From: Canna indica
Lineage: Eukaryota > Streptophyta > Magnoliopsida > Zingiberales > Cannaceae
Length of the DNA: 64,000 nucleotides
Direction: 5' to 3'
Assembly (NCBI GenBank): GCA_034359265.1
Contig: CP136891.1
Location: 55,196,501-55,260,500, forward strand
Shown: positions 34,085 through 45,581 of the stretch, piece after piece
Layout of the letters: every line of letters starts with the position of its first letter
How positions within the stretch are numbered: position 1 is the first letter of the stretch
Notes under the pieces: generated by a model
What the model saw: only the letters and a program-made list of their open reading frames with translations
Databases searched by the model: none
Told to the model about the DNA's origin: nothing
Translations under genes and position numbers: made by a program

Positions 34085-35540
34085 GAGGAAACATGTCATA
34101 CTTATTCCTAAACATGTTTATGAAGTTTTGGACTTAAAATGAAATGTCCAAGTCGATTTGTTGACTTGGGTCAAACTTTTTCAAGCTTAAGTCCTCTAAT
34201 GTGATCTAGTTATCACATTTTCATCTACACATGAATTTTCAAGATTGAACACCTAGAATCATATCATGTGTGTATCTAAACATGTTCATTTCATTTTTAA
34301 CTTAAAATGAAGTCTCTAAAGAAGAATTTCAACCTAGTTCAATTTCATAAATATCATGATATCATGAAATGAGCTAAGTTATCAAGATTTTTTCTACTCA
34401 TGAAAATTCAAACATTTATCATGTAACATCAATCATGAGCATAGAGACATCATTAAATATGAAAATTCAATTATTATACTAAGATTTTTGCAAGAATAAA
34501 TCCATACCTTATTTTTAGAAATTTGCTCAACTTTTCATTTTCTTTTTCATTTCCTTTTAGATAGCATATCCTTTCAAATAGAACTTGCAAGAAGGCTTCA
34601 TTAGTATCAAAATGAAATCATATACCAACTAGCAAGCTAATATACTACATAGCAAAGGTTCAATGCAAAGTTTCCATTTAAAAATCTTAACCTATGCTAG
34701 ATAGTAAAGATTCATTTTAAGTGAATTATGTATCATGATATCAAAATGAATCTAAGAGATCTAAGATGTGAAACATTTGAGGAATAAGATCTCTAAGTAT
34801 GTTTAACTAGTTTGGTCTTACAAGAAGGTCTCTAATAATAGATATTTACCTAGAACAAGTTTCATTTAATGAAATCTGTCTAAGTACTAAAGTTCTACCT
34901 ACTCATGAGAATTCAAAGATTTAACATGCAATTCTAGTCATGAGTATAGAGACATCAATTAACCATGAAAATTGAGGTACTAGACTAGGAATATGCAATA
35001 ACCAAAAACATACCTCATCCATGAATTTAGCCAAACTTTTCATTCTAACTAGCCTTCCTAAATTAAACTTATAACTTGCAAGCAATACTTTATAAATAGA
35101 ACATGAAACCAAATCTACATGCAAGCTATCAAACTAAATAGTGAAGAGAAAAACCAAGTATCATTTATCAACTTCAACTTCACTAAATAGCATGAATTCA
35201 TTTTCAAATAAATCATTCATGATAACAAAATGAATCAAGAGATCTCAAAATATGAAATTTTGAAAAATAAGATCTCCAACCCTTCCTATTGGTTGAAAAC
35301 CGAAAGCCACAATTAGCCTATGATTTAAAACCGCAAGGTCGCTTAGGCCCATTACAGGCCACTTAGGTCTCTAAAGAGACCGGGAAATTAAAAATCAAAA
35401 ACGTTTTTAAAAGAACTCTTTTGCAAGAGCGGGGAAAACAACTCAATCTAAACATAGTATCATAATCTTCAACTAATATTAAACAATGCAAGTTAGAAGA
35501 TGATACTGGAATAGTTTTGATGCCAACTTTACCTAAGGCA
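34085..35540. repeat. Degenerate tandem repeats replacing copia protease/integrase
   Basis: No integrase, protease or RT start can be read. Instead a unit of roughly 500 bp recurs: ctactcatgaaaattcaaac (34395) with gagcatagagacatcat corresponds to ctactcatgagaattcaaag (34899) with gagtatagagacatcaa. Further matches (aaaatgaatc...agatctc) lie at 34745-34790 and 35228-35275. A shorter partial copy starts near 34219. The origin is unknown. Confidence 0.7.
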
Positions 35541-37010
35541 TCAAGGTCGCTTGAAGTTACAACCAAGAAATGATTCATCATTCAAGTCCATGGTCAACTC
35601 CAATACACCACTTCTCATGCATCCTTGTGTGGTAGCTCCCCCTACAAAAGAAGATGAAATCTTTGGTACCCAAATGGCTTTGGGTCCTTGGGGGTTAGTG
35701 GGCTTAGCTACCCAAAGTGTCTTAACACCACTTGGGTTCATCTTAAATGCACAATTATGTATAGCATGCCCATAAACACCACAACAAAAACAATGTCCAT
35801 GAAACTTTTTATTTTCCCTATGGACATGTGATTTATCACTAGAATGCTTGATATGTGAGCTATGATGAGAATAAGCATTCTTATGTGAAACATTTTTCTT
35901 TTGAGCATGAGGTTTGATGTTAGAATGCTTGATATGAGAAGCATGATGAGCATAAGCATTCTTGAAAGAAACATTTGTATTTCTAGAATTCTTAGAAGAT
36001 GAATTGCTAGATAGATTATTTACTTTCTTATTTAATAAAATAACCTCACTTTTCAAATCATTCATTGATCTTTGAATAACATGCAATTGAGTTTTTAGCA
36101 TGCTATTTTCATTCTTTAAATTTTCATTTTTATGTTTCAAATCATTAACTTCTAGAGTTAATGTATCATGGCAAGGATCAATCATGCTAGTTTTCAATTT
36201 TTCATTTTCACTCTTCAACTCATGCACATGATTGACAAGTTTGAAGTTTTCTTTCTTGATTTTTCTATTTTCCTTATTTGATTTCATGAGCATGGCATAC
36301 ATCTTCTTAGATTCTTCTAATAGCTCATCATAAGACATTCTTAAAGAATTAGAGCTATTATCATCACTATCACTATCAAGATTTTTAACATGACTAGAAG
36401 TGGAAGATTTTACCTCATTTCGAAAACCCATGAGGAATATTTGAGATGTGACTTCATCATCATGGGAGAAAGATGCTCCACTAGATTCGGAGGTGGATTT
36501 GGAAGCATTCTTCTTCTTGGTCCTTTTCTTCAAGTGGGGACAATTTCTCTTTTTATGTCCCTTTTCTTGACAAATGAAACACCTTAGCTTTCTTCTCCGA
36601 TTTTTGGTGTTCCTTTGACTAGATGAGCTTTGGGCATCAAAAACTTCATTAGAATTAGAGGTATGACAATTGTCATCACCTCCTTCATTTAAAGTAATAA
36701 GCTCTTCGGTTTTTGCATAATCATAAAGCATGTTTAATGTTGCCCAAATATCAAATGCAGAAGAGCAATGCATAACCTTTTCAAGTATATCATTTGAAAA
36801 TGTGCAATATAGAAGATGTGTTGTTTTACCATTTAATTCAAACAATTTAATTTGTTCATGGGTCCATGCATTCATGTTTTCCTTAGGTTCAATATATTTT
36901 GTCTTTACCATGTCAAGTATACCTAAACCTTGAGTCTTTAGAAATGTATACATCCTAGATTTCCATAGACCAAAGTTAGGGGCATCGAATCTAGAGCCAT
37001 TTCACGATCG
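35541..37010 (-). CDS. Copia gag polyprotein with two CCHC zinc knuckles
   Basis: The longest uninterrupted transposon frame in the window: 470 codons from 36953, with in-frame similarity extending upstream (FDAPNFGLWKSRMYTFLK) to about 37010, where a TGA stops it. It has an N-terminal gag domain (LYCTFSNDILEKVMHCSSAF, IWATLNMLYD), a first knuckle CFICQEKGHKKRNC (residues 125-138 of the ATG frame), a long coiled-coil-like middle (residues about 215-325), a His/Lys/Asn-rich repeat (KNAYAHHASHIKHS and KNAYSHHSSHIKHS) and a second knuckle CFCCGVYGHAIHNC (388-401), then WVAKPTNPQGPKAIWVPK. The final part after WVPK leads into the repeat region instead of protease. It would bind element RNA; no mobile partner enzyme is intact here. 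Confidence 0.8.
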
Positions 37011-37054
37011 AGACAAGGTGTAGGAGAGATGGTGAAATCTCAAGCTACGAACCT

Positions 37055-37066
37055 GTTCTGATACCA
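37055..37066 (-). other. Primer binding site of copia element C
   Basis: The complement reads tggtatcagaac, matching the initiator Met-tRNA site, two bases inside the LTR that starts at 37069. Confidence 0.88.
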
Positions 37067-37068
37067 AT

Positions 37069-38620
37069 TGAAGACGGAATGGCGACACTAGAGGGGGATG
37101 AATAGTGTGTTTACTAAATCTATTAGCCTAAATCCGATTTTAATCATTTACTTAAATCGTTTAGGCAATTTGCAATTCAATAATTATATGCGGAAGCAAT
37201 AAATGATTAAGCAATTAAAGCACAACAACATAAAACAATGCAAACACAATATTTATAGTGGTTCGGCCCCAATGCCTACTCAACTACCTAAGCACCCCGC
37301 TTAGGATTTCTAAACTAGTTTTACTAGATTAATTTACGTTTCCCTTACACAGAGGACTTTTCACTTGAAGAGTCTCACTCTCGACCTAAGGTACTTCTAC
37401 ACCCGAAAGTCTCCGCCTTCTTATCGAGAGCACTCTTCCACCTCAACCCAAAGGGACAACTAAACTAATCCTAGTAAACACTAAGTTTATACAAGTGGCT
37501 TTACATCTAACACTAGGTAACCACTTCCACACAAGAAGACCTAACACCCGGTCTTCTTAAACCCAAGTTAAAAGATAACCATTCAAATAAAAGATAAAAT
37601 TTACAATCAAAAGAGCTTAAGAATTAAACCAAAGAATCATGCTCTTTTCCAAGCCATTTGCGCCTTCAACTCGTCAAGGGATGAGCTTGATCAAAACCCG
37701 AGTTGAAGCAGCAGCTGGCGCTTGAGAAGGTGTTCGCGGAAATAGCAGAGCGCAAGCGTTGATCGTTTGGAAGGCTCTAAATCTCCCTTAGAATACTCAA
37801 TGATCCCTGTAAGATTGGGAGAAGTAGACTAAATGAAGTATATGAGGGTATATTTATACCCTGCTGAAGAAATGGTAGTTCAACAGATAGAAAACTATCC
37901 ATTGCAGGCCGCCGATTGATTGGTCGGTCGATCGATCGATCGACCGTACCTTCGACCGCCATTTTTACTCTATGGTCGAACGATCGACGGGTCGATCGCT
38001 CGACGGAAAATCATCGATATCGACCTTCGGTCGACCGATGTGATTTTGCGTCTTCAGCAAACGTAGGTCGACTGCCCGAGCTACTGCCCAATTTGGGCTT
38101 CGATCGGTCGACCGCCCAGTCGACCGAAGTAGCTACTGCATTTTTTCTTTCCTATGTTCGGTCGACCGACTGGTTGACCGAATGCCTACTGCCTCTTTTT
38201 GGCACTAGTCGATCGACCGACCGGTCGACCGAAATGGCTGGTGCCATTTACTTTACCCTATTCGATCGACCGCCCAGTCGATCGAACTTAGGCCGAGTTG
38301 TATTTTTTAGCCGATTTCTTCCGCGCTTCATTTCCGAGTTTCAACTTTCAACGAGCATCCCTCAGAGAGCTTTCCATGTGATCTTTGAGCTCGTCCAATG
38401 CATCTTTGATGCACTCAACAATCTTTGAGAAACTTCTACGACGAACCCGAGTGCGACGATCAATGTCCTTCTGATTTATCAATTTCTCTGAATTTTATGA
38501 TCGAGGACATCGAACACTACTGATTTGGAACCTGAAGATATACTCAATAAAATCATTAGTCCCATGTTTGTTATCGTCAAAACCGAGATTAAGATCAAGG
38601 TTGAAAACCCAAAGCCAACA
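37069..38620 (-). repeat. Copia LTR, right
   Basis: The LTR begins tgaagacggaatggcgacac and ends aaagccaaca. It shares tatagtggttc and the end motif with the left LTR but has longer internal parts. The palindrome cluster occupies about 37905-38290. The open frame at 37916-38428 runs through the palindromes and is not a gene. Confidence 0.85.
37905..38290. repeat. TCGGTCGACCGA palindrome cluster (copy 2)
   Basis: About ten full or near copies of tcggtcgaccga or tcgatcgaccga occur in 385 bp, including the run ggtcggtcgatcgatcgatc. They are again paired with gctactgcc at 50-70 bp spacing. Confidence 0.85.
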
Positions 38621-40640
38621 ATGTAGGGTAGGCGGGTAGCCAACCCAAGGTTTTTGGGATTGGTCGATTTCTTGTTGTGATTCAATCGATTCACCAAATT
38701 TTCTTCTGAGACTTGATCCTATTGTGTGTATGCTATTAATCAATGAAGTTTCTCAAAGTTTTCCTCAATTTTAAGGGTCGGCCGCATGAAGGAAAAAAGG
38801 GGCAAGGTCATGCTGAATTTTCCCCCAAATTTCTTAGACTGGCCGAACCCTCTCGGATCGATTTCTTTTCATGATTGGAGACTTGGTTATCCCTGATCAT
38901 GGCCAAAAGTCCTCCCTTTTCCACCCTGTTTATTCTCGACCGAACATGGGAAGCCTATGTCGGGTTCGGCCGAGCGGGAATGAGGGGGAGAAGAACTCGA
39001 GTTGATTCATATTTACGTCTACAAATTTTATTCGTTAACTTATGTTATAGATTAACCACTCGATGGATGATTTGCTAGTATTGGTAGATTAGAATAACGT
39101 TTTATAAGGAAGTGTTCTTGAATACACATCAAGGACCTAGTGTTGAAAGGCGATACCTGAACCTTCCGCCAATACAACGTACATTTATTCCAGATTGAAA
39201 AGATTGGGCTGACCGAACTGCACCACATATGGGCCTCTGCTAATTCTCTTGTTCTTGAAGGAGAGATTCTTTTTTCTTTCTGCTGTAGAGCAATCAAAAT
39301 CAAAGGTATGCTTTCGTGACGCTCGAAGATTAGGAGGTTGCATCAAAGCATACTTATGGTTAGGATCTAGTATGGTAGGTGAATCATGGAAATTCTTCAT
39401 TTATTTTCCAAATGTTAGAGTCAATTCCTTGCCAAGCTAGACCACTTATTTCATTACTGAATTCAGTGATTAATGGCTGATTTTAATATCTTTATTTTGG
39501 GAAATCATATGTATTTGTTTCCTTACTGAATGTAATGATTAATTGCTGACTATAGTCTATTTATTTTGGAAATCATATGGTTATTATTGTCGGTAGTTGT
39601 TGATCAAACTTTCCTTTGTTCTATCAACTGAGATGAAATAGAAATTTGGTATTTTCATGCTTGGAATTGTAGTTGTATTTCAGAGATTGAATGTATAAAC
39701 TAGGTTCCACACCTAGAGAATGATAATGGACACTAGTGTTCGGCTAGTGCGACCCGAGGGAAGGGTCGAATATGGGTAGTGCCCAGAAAACTAGAATGGG
39801 AAACTTAAAGAACCCTGATTGTGTATTGTGATTGAGATGGTCTACGGAGGAGTGTTACTAGCTGAACGTCTACTACTCGACTCAGCGGTGATATGGGTCT
39901 TAAGATTGCACCAACGGGCCCTCTAGGTGTTAGATCCGAGTGGCGGAGGGTCTTGAGATTTCGTCAGTGGGCCACGCTGATGGTAGACCTGAGTTGGGTG
40001 GGACTAGCTATTCCTAACCCGAAGGGTTCCTAAGACTAGTGGCCATCCTAGTTGACGGACCCTGTAAGTTAGTTGTTTTACTTATTATATGCCTCATGGG
40101 GCTGGTTCAAGGAGGTCGGTCTAACCTGATTTGTAGAGGGGGAAGCCCGGTATGGCTGAACCCCTCTTGCATGTGCTTAGGCCTATAGTGGCCAAATGAC
40201 ATAGAGTTTGGTAAGGGCCAAGGGGGGCCAGTTTAATTACTCAAATGACTTAGCAAATTGGGTAGCTTAAATTCCTCATTGTATCATACTGTCATATGTG
40301 TTACCTTATCGGGGATTTAATTGGAGGTTCGAAAGAATCGCTCACTGAGTTCCTCGTGGACTCACGGTTTATTTTTATGTTTTTTTGCAGAGCCCGACCA
40401 GTGATGTACGACCTGGTGGCATGGTGCAACTGGAGTGCAGGTGGAGGCACAGATCTCGTAGCAGGCATCCATAGAATCGTAGTCATGTTGTTTAGAGTTG
40501 GTAGTCATGCACCTTTTATTTTATGACTTCTTCCTTGGTTCAGTGTTGGTTCTTATTGTGATTGGTTAGTGCATGTGGTAGGCTTCGGGGTATTGACACA
40601 TACCCTGACCGGTCACGCGACCCTGAGTTGGGGTGTGACA
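38621..40640 (+). repeat. 5' LTR of element B, truncated at its start
   Basis: The sequence matches the 3' LTR from 45974 on (tgtagggtaggcgggtagcc is shared) and ends gttggggtgtgaca. The first part of the LTR, present at 45582-45973, is absent here. A segment of about 170 bp (39135-39350) in this LTR is missing from the 3' copy, so the two LTRs differ by indels. No supported gene; the small frames are LTR sequence. Confidence 0.9.
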
Positions 40641-40644
40641 AAGT

Positions 40645-40656
40645 TGGTATCAGGGC
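40645..40656 (+). other. Primer binding site of element B
   Basis: tggtatcagggc lies four bases after the 5' LTR end. It matches the plant initiator Met-tRNA site tggtatcagagc with one change. Confidence 0.9.
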
Positions 40657-40856
40657 TTCAGGTTAGGTCTTGACTACGACTAGGAATTGGGTAGCGAATG
40701 AGGTATATGCTAGCATGTCTACATACGTTATAGTTATGATATGAGATCAGGCAACCACGACTGCACTCAGCGGACCATGCGGTTAGTAATTTAAATTATA
40801 GTTAAATGAGTTGTTTAATGTTAACGGTAAAACTATTTTTTTTTTATGTTAGTGTG

Positions 40857-41955
40857 ATGGAGACCCGTAATGTTGCTCTGAGTGGTAGCGGCAACAATTC
40901 CACTGAACGCCGGGGATGGGGCCGAGGTCGATACCGGGGCCGTGAGAGAGAACAATCAGAGGAAGAGGGGCAGGATTCTACAGTTGTTCATCTAGAAGCT
41001 CAAATGGCTCAATTGACAGAGGTGCTCCGCAGGGAGCAGGAGTTAAGGCAGCAGATGCAGCAACAATAGCCGCAATAGCAACCGCAGCCGGTACCGGTGA
41101 TACCTTTGGTACCAAAGGTGATGGAGCTAGAAATGCCGACTGCCAGGGTTCCAGGGGCCCCCACCGGGACAGATAAGTAGGTAGAGGTCACTAATATTCT
41201 GGGTGACTGCTATGAGCAGTGTGTGGAGCTTGGATGTTCATCTGAGGCAGCGGCTCGTATGGTAAGCCTACAGCTTAAGGGACCGGCCAAGAACTGGCTA
41301 CACACGTGGAGGGACCACAGGGCAGCAGATGCACCACCCCCTACGTGGGAGGAGTTTAGGGCGGCCGTAGTGCAACAGTACTTACCACTGAGTGTCCGCG
41401 ATAAGCGGGCAAAGGACTTTGAGATGCAACGTCAGATGGGTGGTATGACCATGTAAGACTACGAGATGGAGTTTACTAGGCTTTCTAAGTACCACCCAAC
41501 CCTAGTGGCCATTGAGACCACCAGGGTCAACAGGTTCGTTGGGGGTTTAAGACCACAGATCAGCAGGCTCATCCATTATACTAAGGACACCACATTTGCT
41601 CGGGTAGTGGATGAGGCACTCAGGAAGGAAGCATTGGTGTCGTTCAAGAAATTTGATGGACCCGCAAAGAAGAAGTTCCGCCCTCAAGGATCTGGAGGTC
41701 GGCCATGGCATTCAGAGGGGACTGTAACCGCTGCAGAGCACCAATAGAATGTGGGCATAATAGTAATCGGGGCCGTGGAGGCCCAGGGGCAGGGGTGATG
41801 AGGGAGGCAGAGATAGGGGGCGCCACTCAAAAGACAGATATGCTGCAGTGTGGTTGCTGTAATAGGAAACACTAGGGGGCTTGCTATGGCCGCACAGATG
41901 CTTTTTTCAGATGTGGGCATGTGGGACACTTTAGGAAAGATTGTCCAGACAGAGG
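40857..41955 (+). pseudogene. Element B gag
   Basis: The frame starts METRNVALSGS (ATG at 40857) with an Arg/Gly-rich N-terminus (GRGRYRGRER), a Gln-rich stretch with two TAG codons where CAG is expected (near 41068), then the retrotransposon gag domain: EAAARMVSLQLKGPAKNWLH, PPTWEEFRAAVVQQYLP, YEMEFTRLSKYHPTL and FVGGLRPQISR. A zinc knuckle CGHVGHFRKDC (about 41915-41950) follows, but the first Cys is replaced (DAFFRCG). Stops near 41178, 41454 and 41745 and a frame change before the knuckle break the gene. Confidence 0.88.
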
Positions 41956-42556
41956 TGGCCAGAGAACTGAGCAATCGAAAGGAAAAGCACCGATGTCAGT
42001 TGGGTCAGTAGCTCAGAAGGGTCCGGTGCGGAATAGGGGGCCACAAGCTAGCCATTCTGAGAGGCCGTCTGCTAGAGTCTATGCCATGAACCGTGATCGG
42101 GCAAAGGCATCTAAGGCAGTGATAACAGGTACTATTTTAGTTAGTTCATCTGCTGCTTATGTTCTATTTGATCCGGGTGCCACGCACTCGTTTGTATCTG
42201 CCAAATTTGCGGCTGGATTACCTATGGCACCTTCCTTGCTTGACGTGTCATACGTGGTATCAACACCCATGGGCGATGCATTAATAGCTAAGTCAATTTT
42301 TCGAGATTGCAAGGTGCTCATCTACGACCATGTTTTGAGGGCAGAATTGACACTCTTGCCAATGCTTGAACTAGATGTCATACTCGGCATGGATTGGCTG
42401 GCGGAGCACTTTGCGTTAGTGGATTGCAGAGCTAAGACTGTCACATTCAGCAAGCCCGGGTTCCCACAGTTCACCTTCCAAGGAGAAGGAAGGAGTGAGC
42501 TGATGGGAGTCATCTCAACCCTTAAGGCTCGTAAATTGCTTTTGGGCGGCTGCTAG
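41956..42556 (+). pseudogene. Element B aspartic protease
   Basis: The frame is open from 41921 to 42556 and encodes the spacer after the knuckle and the gypsy protease: VLFDPGATHSFVSAKF, then LELDVILGMDWLAEHF and VDCRAKTVTF. The catalytic triad, normally DSG or DTG, reads DPG (gatccgggt, about 42172), one base from DSG. A Pro at this position should abolish activity. The frame ends at TAG 42554-42556, where the linker to RT would continue. Confidence 0.88.
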
Positions 42557-42577
42557 TCTTTCCTGGCCTTCGTATTT

Positions 42578-43990
42578 GTGGCCGAGGAAAAGGGGGGCAC
42601 GACAGGGGATGTTGGAGGGACTCAGGTAGTCTGTGAGTTCCCCGATGTATTTCCAGAGGAGTTGCCGGGATTGTCGCCTAGGAGAGAGATTGAATTCTTC
42701 ATCAAGTTACAACCTGGAGTGAAGCCGGTCTCCATCCCACCCTATCGGATGGCGCTGGCTGAACTCAAGGAATTAAAAGTGCAGTTGTAGGAGTTGCTAG
42801 ACTTGGGTTTCATTCGCCCAAGTGTGTCTCCATGGGGTGCTCCGATTCTATTTGTGAAGATAAAGGACGGGACCTTGCGCATGTGCATCGACTATAAGCA
42901 GCTTAACAAGGTGACAATCAAGAATCGTTACCTGCTGCCGAGGATCGACGACTTGTTCGACCAATTGCAGAGGGCAAAATGGTTTTCAAAAATTGATTTG
43001 AGATCTGGATACCAACAGCTAAGAATCTGAGATTGTGATGTGCCCAAGATTGCATTCAGGACTCGTTATGACCACTATTAGTTCCTGGTAATGTCGTTCG
43101 GATTAACTAATGCACCTATGGCTTTTATGGATCTGATGAACAGAGTATTCAAGGAATGCTTGGAGAGATTCATGATCATCTTTATTGACGACATCCTAGT
43201 GTACTCCAAGAGCAAAGAGGAGCACTCCGAGCATTTGAGGATGGTCCTGTAAACCCTCAGAGAACATCAGTTGTATGCCAAATTCACCAAATGTGAGTGC
43301 TGGTTAGAAAGTGTGAGGTTCCTAGGTCATATAGTGTCCAAGGAAGGAATAAGCATGAACCTCGCCAAGGTAGAGGCGGTAAGAGACTGGAAGCGGCCAA
43401 CCAGTGTGATTGAACTTCACAGTTTCTTGGGGTTATACGGGTATTACAGAAAATTTGTAGAAAATTTCTCTACGATTGCAGCCCCTCTGACTCGGTTAAC
43501 CCAGAAGAAGGTCAAATTTGATTGAGACAAGAAGTGTGATGAGAGCTTTCTGACGCTCAAGGAATGCTTGACGTCAGCACCAATATTGGTCGTACCTTCA
43601 GGCTCGGGAGGATTTGTGGTCTACTGTGACGCCTCTCGGGTTGGTCTGGGGTGTGTTCTGATGTAGTATGATAGAGTAATTACTTATGCGTCCTGCCAGT
43701 TGAAGATTCATGAAAAGAACTACCCAACACATGATTTGGAACTGGCAGTAGTAGTATTTGCTCTGAAGCTATGGCGCCACTACTTGTATGGTGAGGCTTG
43801 TGAGATTTATACTGACCACAAAAGCCTCCAGTACTTGCTCACTCAAAAGGAGCTGAATTTAAGGCAGAGAAGGTGGCTTGAACTTTTGAAGGTTTACGAC
43901 TGTACCATCATGTACCATCCTGGGAAGGCCAATGTGATGGCGAACGCTCTGAGCAGAAAGTCCATGGGCAGCTTGGCCCATTTAGCGATC
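42578..43990 (+). pseudogene. Element B reverse transcriptase and RNase H
   Basis: The linker FPDVFPEELPGLSP leads into [53 protein letters not shown], the active site [13 protein letters not shown] (about 43180), then FLGHIVSKEGIS and YYRKFVENFS. RNase H follows: [31 protein letters not shown] and [10 protein letters not shown]. In-frame stops at 42788, 43028, 43078, 43250, 43523 and 43664 stand mostly where relatives have Gln, Arg or Trp. There is no frameshift in this block, so it is an intact polymerase gene killed by point changes. Confidence 0.92.
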
Positions 43991-45565
43991 AGGAGGAGGC
44001 CGCTAGCTCAGGAGTTGGTACTGTGCCTGGATGGGGGAGCAATTTTGACAGTATCAGCTTTAGGTGTCGTAGTGGCACATCTACGGGTACAATCCACCCA
44101 ATGGATATCCTGTGTACTGCGCAGGGGGAGGACTCCTTCTGTTCTCTGACGAAGGACCTAGTCTAGAGGGGCGATGTGGATGATGGCTTTAGGATTGACT
44201 CAGAGGGTGTCTTGAGGTACAGAGACCGGATCGTGGTGCCTGATATGGCAGAGGTGCGCAGGCAGGTTCTGGAGCTGGGCCACCATTCCACTTATACGAT
44301 GCATCTGGGGGCCACCAAAATGTACCGAGACTTAAGGTAGCACTACTGGTGGAAGGGCATAAAAAGAGAGGTAGCAGAGTTCGTATCCAAGTGTTTGGTC
44401 TGTCAGCAAGTGAAGGCCGAACACCTGAAACCCGCGGGGCTGCTTCAGAACCTCGAGATGCCCGAGTGGAAGTGGGAGCATGGACCTAGTGACCGGGTTG
44501 CCTAAGTCAAGAGGAGGGTTTGATTCCATTTGGGTGGTAGTGGATCGGATGACTAAAACCGCGCACTTCATCCCAGTCAAAATGACCTTTTTTTGCTGAG
44601 CAGTACGCCAAACTATTTTTAGACAGGATTGTGACATACCATGGTACCCCAATGATGATCATATCAGATCGAGGTACCCAGTTCATAGCCTGGTTTTGGC
44701 AGTCATTCCAGGAGGCCTTGGGAACTCAGGTGCGGTTCAGCACAGCCTTCCATCCACAAATGGACGGACAGTCTGAGAGAACCATCCAGGCCCTGGAAGA
44801 CATGCCGAGGGCATGCGCTCTGGACCTGGACGACGGTTGGGAGAAACACCTGGCATTGATAGAATTCGCCTACAACAATAGCTATCATAGTAGCATTGGT
44901 ATGTCCCCTTTCGAGGCCTTATATGGGCGAAGATGCAGATCACTAGTGGGCTAGTTTGAGACGGGAGAGGCTCTCATGGTAGGCCTTGATCTGGTTGAGG
45001 AGGCGGTAGAGAAGGTGAAAATAATAAAAGAAAGGTTATTGGCGGCCCAGAGTCGCCAAAAGATGTATGCTGATAAGAAGGCCAGAGAATTGGAGTTTAT
45101 GGAGGGCGACCTAGTGTTCCTGAAGGTCTCCCCCATGAAAGGGGTGATTAGGTTTGGGAAGATAGGGAAGTTGAGCCCTAAGTTCATTGGGCCATTTCCC
45201 ATTCTCAGGCGGAGGGGTGTTGTGGTTTATGAGCTAGCCTTGCCCCCTAGCATGAGTAGAGTTCACCCGGTTTTCCATGTGTCGATGCTCAGATGATATG
45301 TGAGAGATGAGTCGCATGTAATTAAACCTTCTGTGGTTGAGGTGGATTCAGCAGCCGCGTATGAGGAGAGACTGGCAAAAGTTCTTAACAGTCAAATCAG
45401 AAAGTTAAGGTCCAAAGAAATCCCCTTGGTGAAGGTCAGGTGGGAGCACCACTCCGGACAGGAAGCTACTTGGGAGGTGGAGAAGGACATGAGAGAACGC
45501 TACCCTTCCTTGTTTGAAGAGCCGGTAAGTCCTTATGATTCAACAAAATTCGAGGACGAATTTCC
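43991..45565 (+). pseudogene. Element B integrase with chromodomain tail
   Basis: After [17 protein letters not shown] linker sequence come the zinc-binding part (HHSTYTMHL near 44281; [14 protein letters not shown] near 44395), the catalytic core ([20 protein letters not shown] at 44518, a frameshift in the T run near 44590, then IISDRGTQF and FHPQMDGQSERT) and the C-terminal part (KVSPMKGVIRFGK, VHPVFHVSMLR). The tail VKVRWEHHSGQEATWEVEKD and MRERYPSLF (45435-45515) is the chromodomain-like end. Stops lie near 44167, 44338, 44952 and 45294. Element A has the same order. Confidence 0.9.
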
Positions 45566-45567
45566 CT

Positions 45568-45581
45568 TAAGGGGGGAAGGT
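45568..45581 (+). other. Polypurine tract of element B
   Basis: taaggggggaaggt lies directly before the 3' LTR start tgtaataccc; this tract primes plus-strand synthesis during reverse transcription. Confidence 0.88.

Larger units (their letters stand above)
30936..38620 (-). mobile_element. Ty1/copia element C (LTRs, gag and partial pol)
   Basis: This is a minus-strand copia element with an LTR on each side (30936-32216 and 37069-38620), PPT next to the left LTR, RNase H and RT (32765-34075), degenerate repeats where integrase and protease should be (34085-35540), gag (35541-37010) and PBS (37055-37066). The flanks do not match: gacaa on the left, inside MULE sequence, and atgta on the right, inside element B's LTR. 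The two LTRs also differ noticeably, so the unit is probably a recombinant of two insertions. Confidence 0.85.

Noticed and set aside
37916..38428. 170-codon frame in the copia LTR
   Set aside because: It is made of repeated RSTDRSTE-like translations of the TCGGTCGACCGA palindromes.
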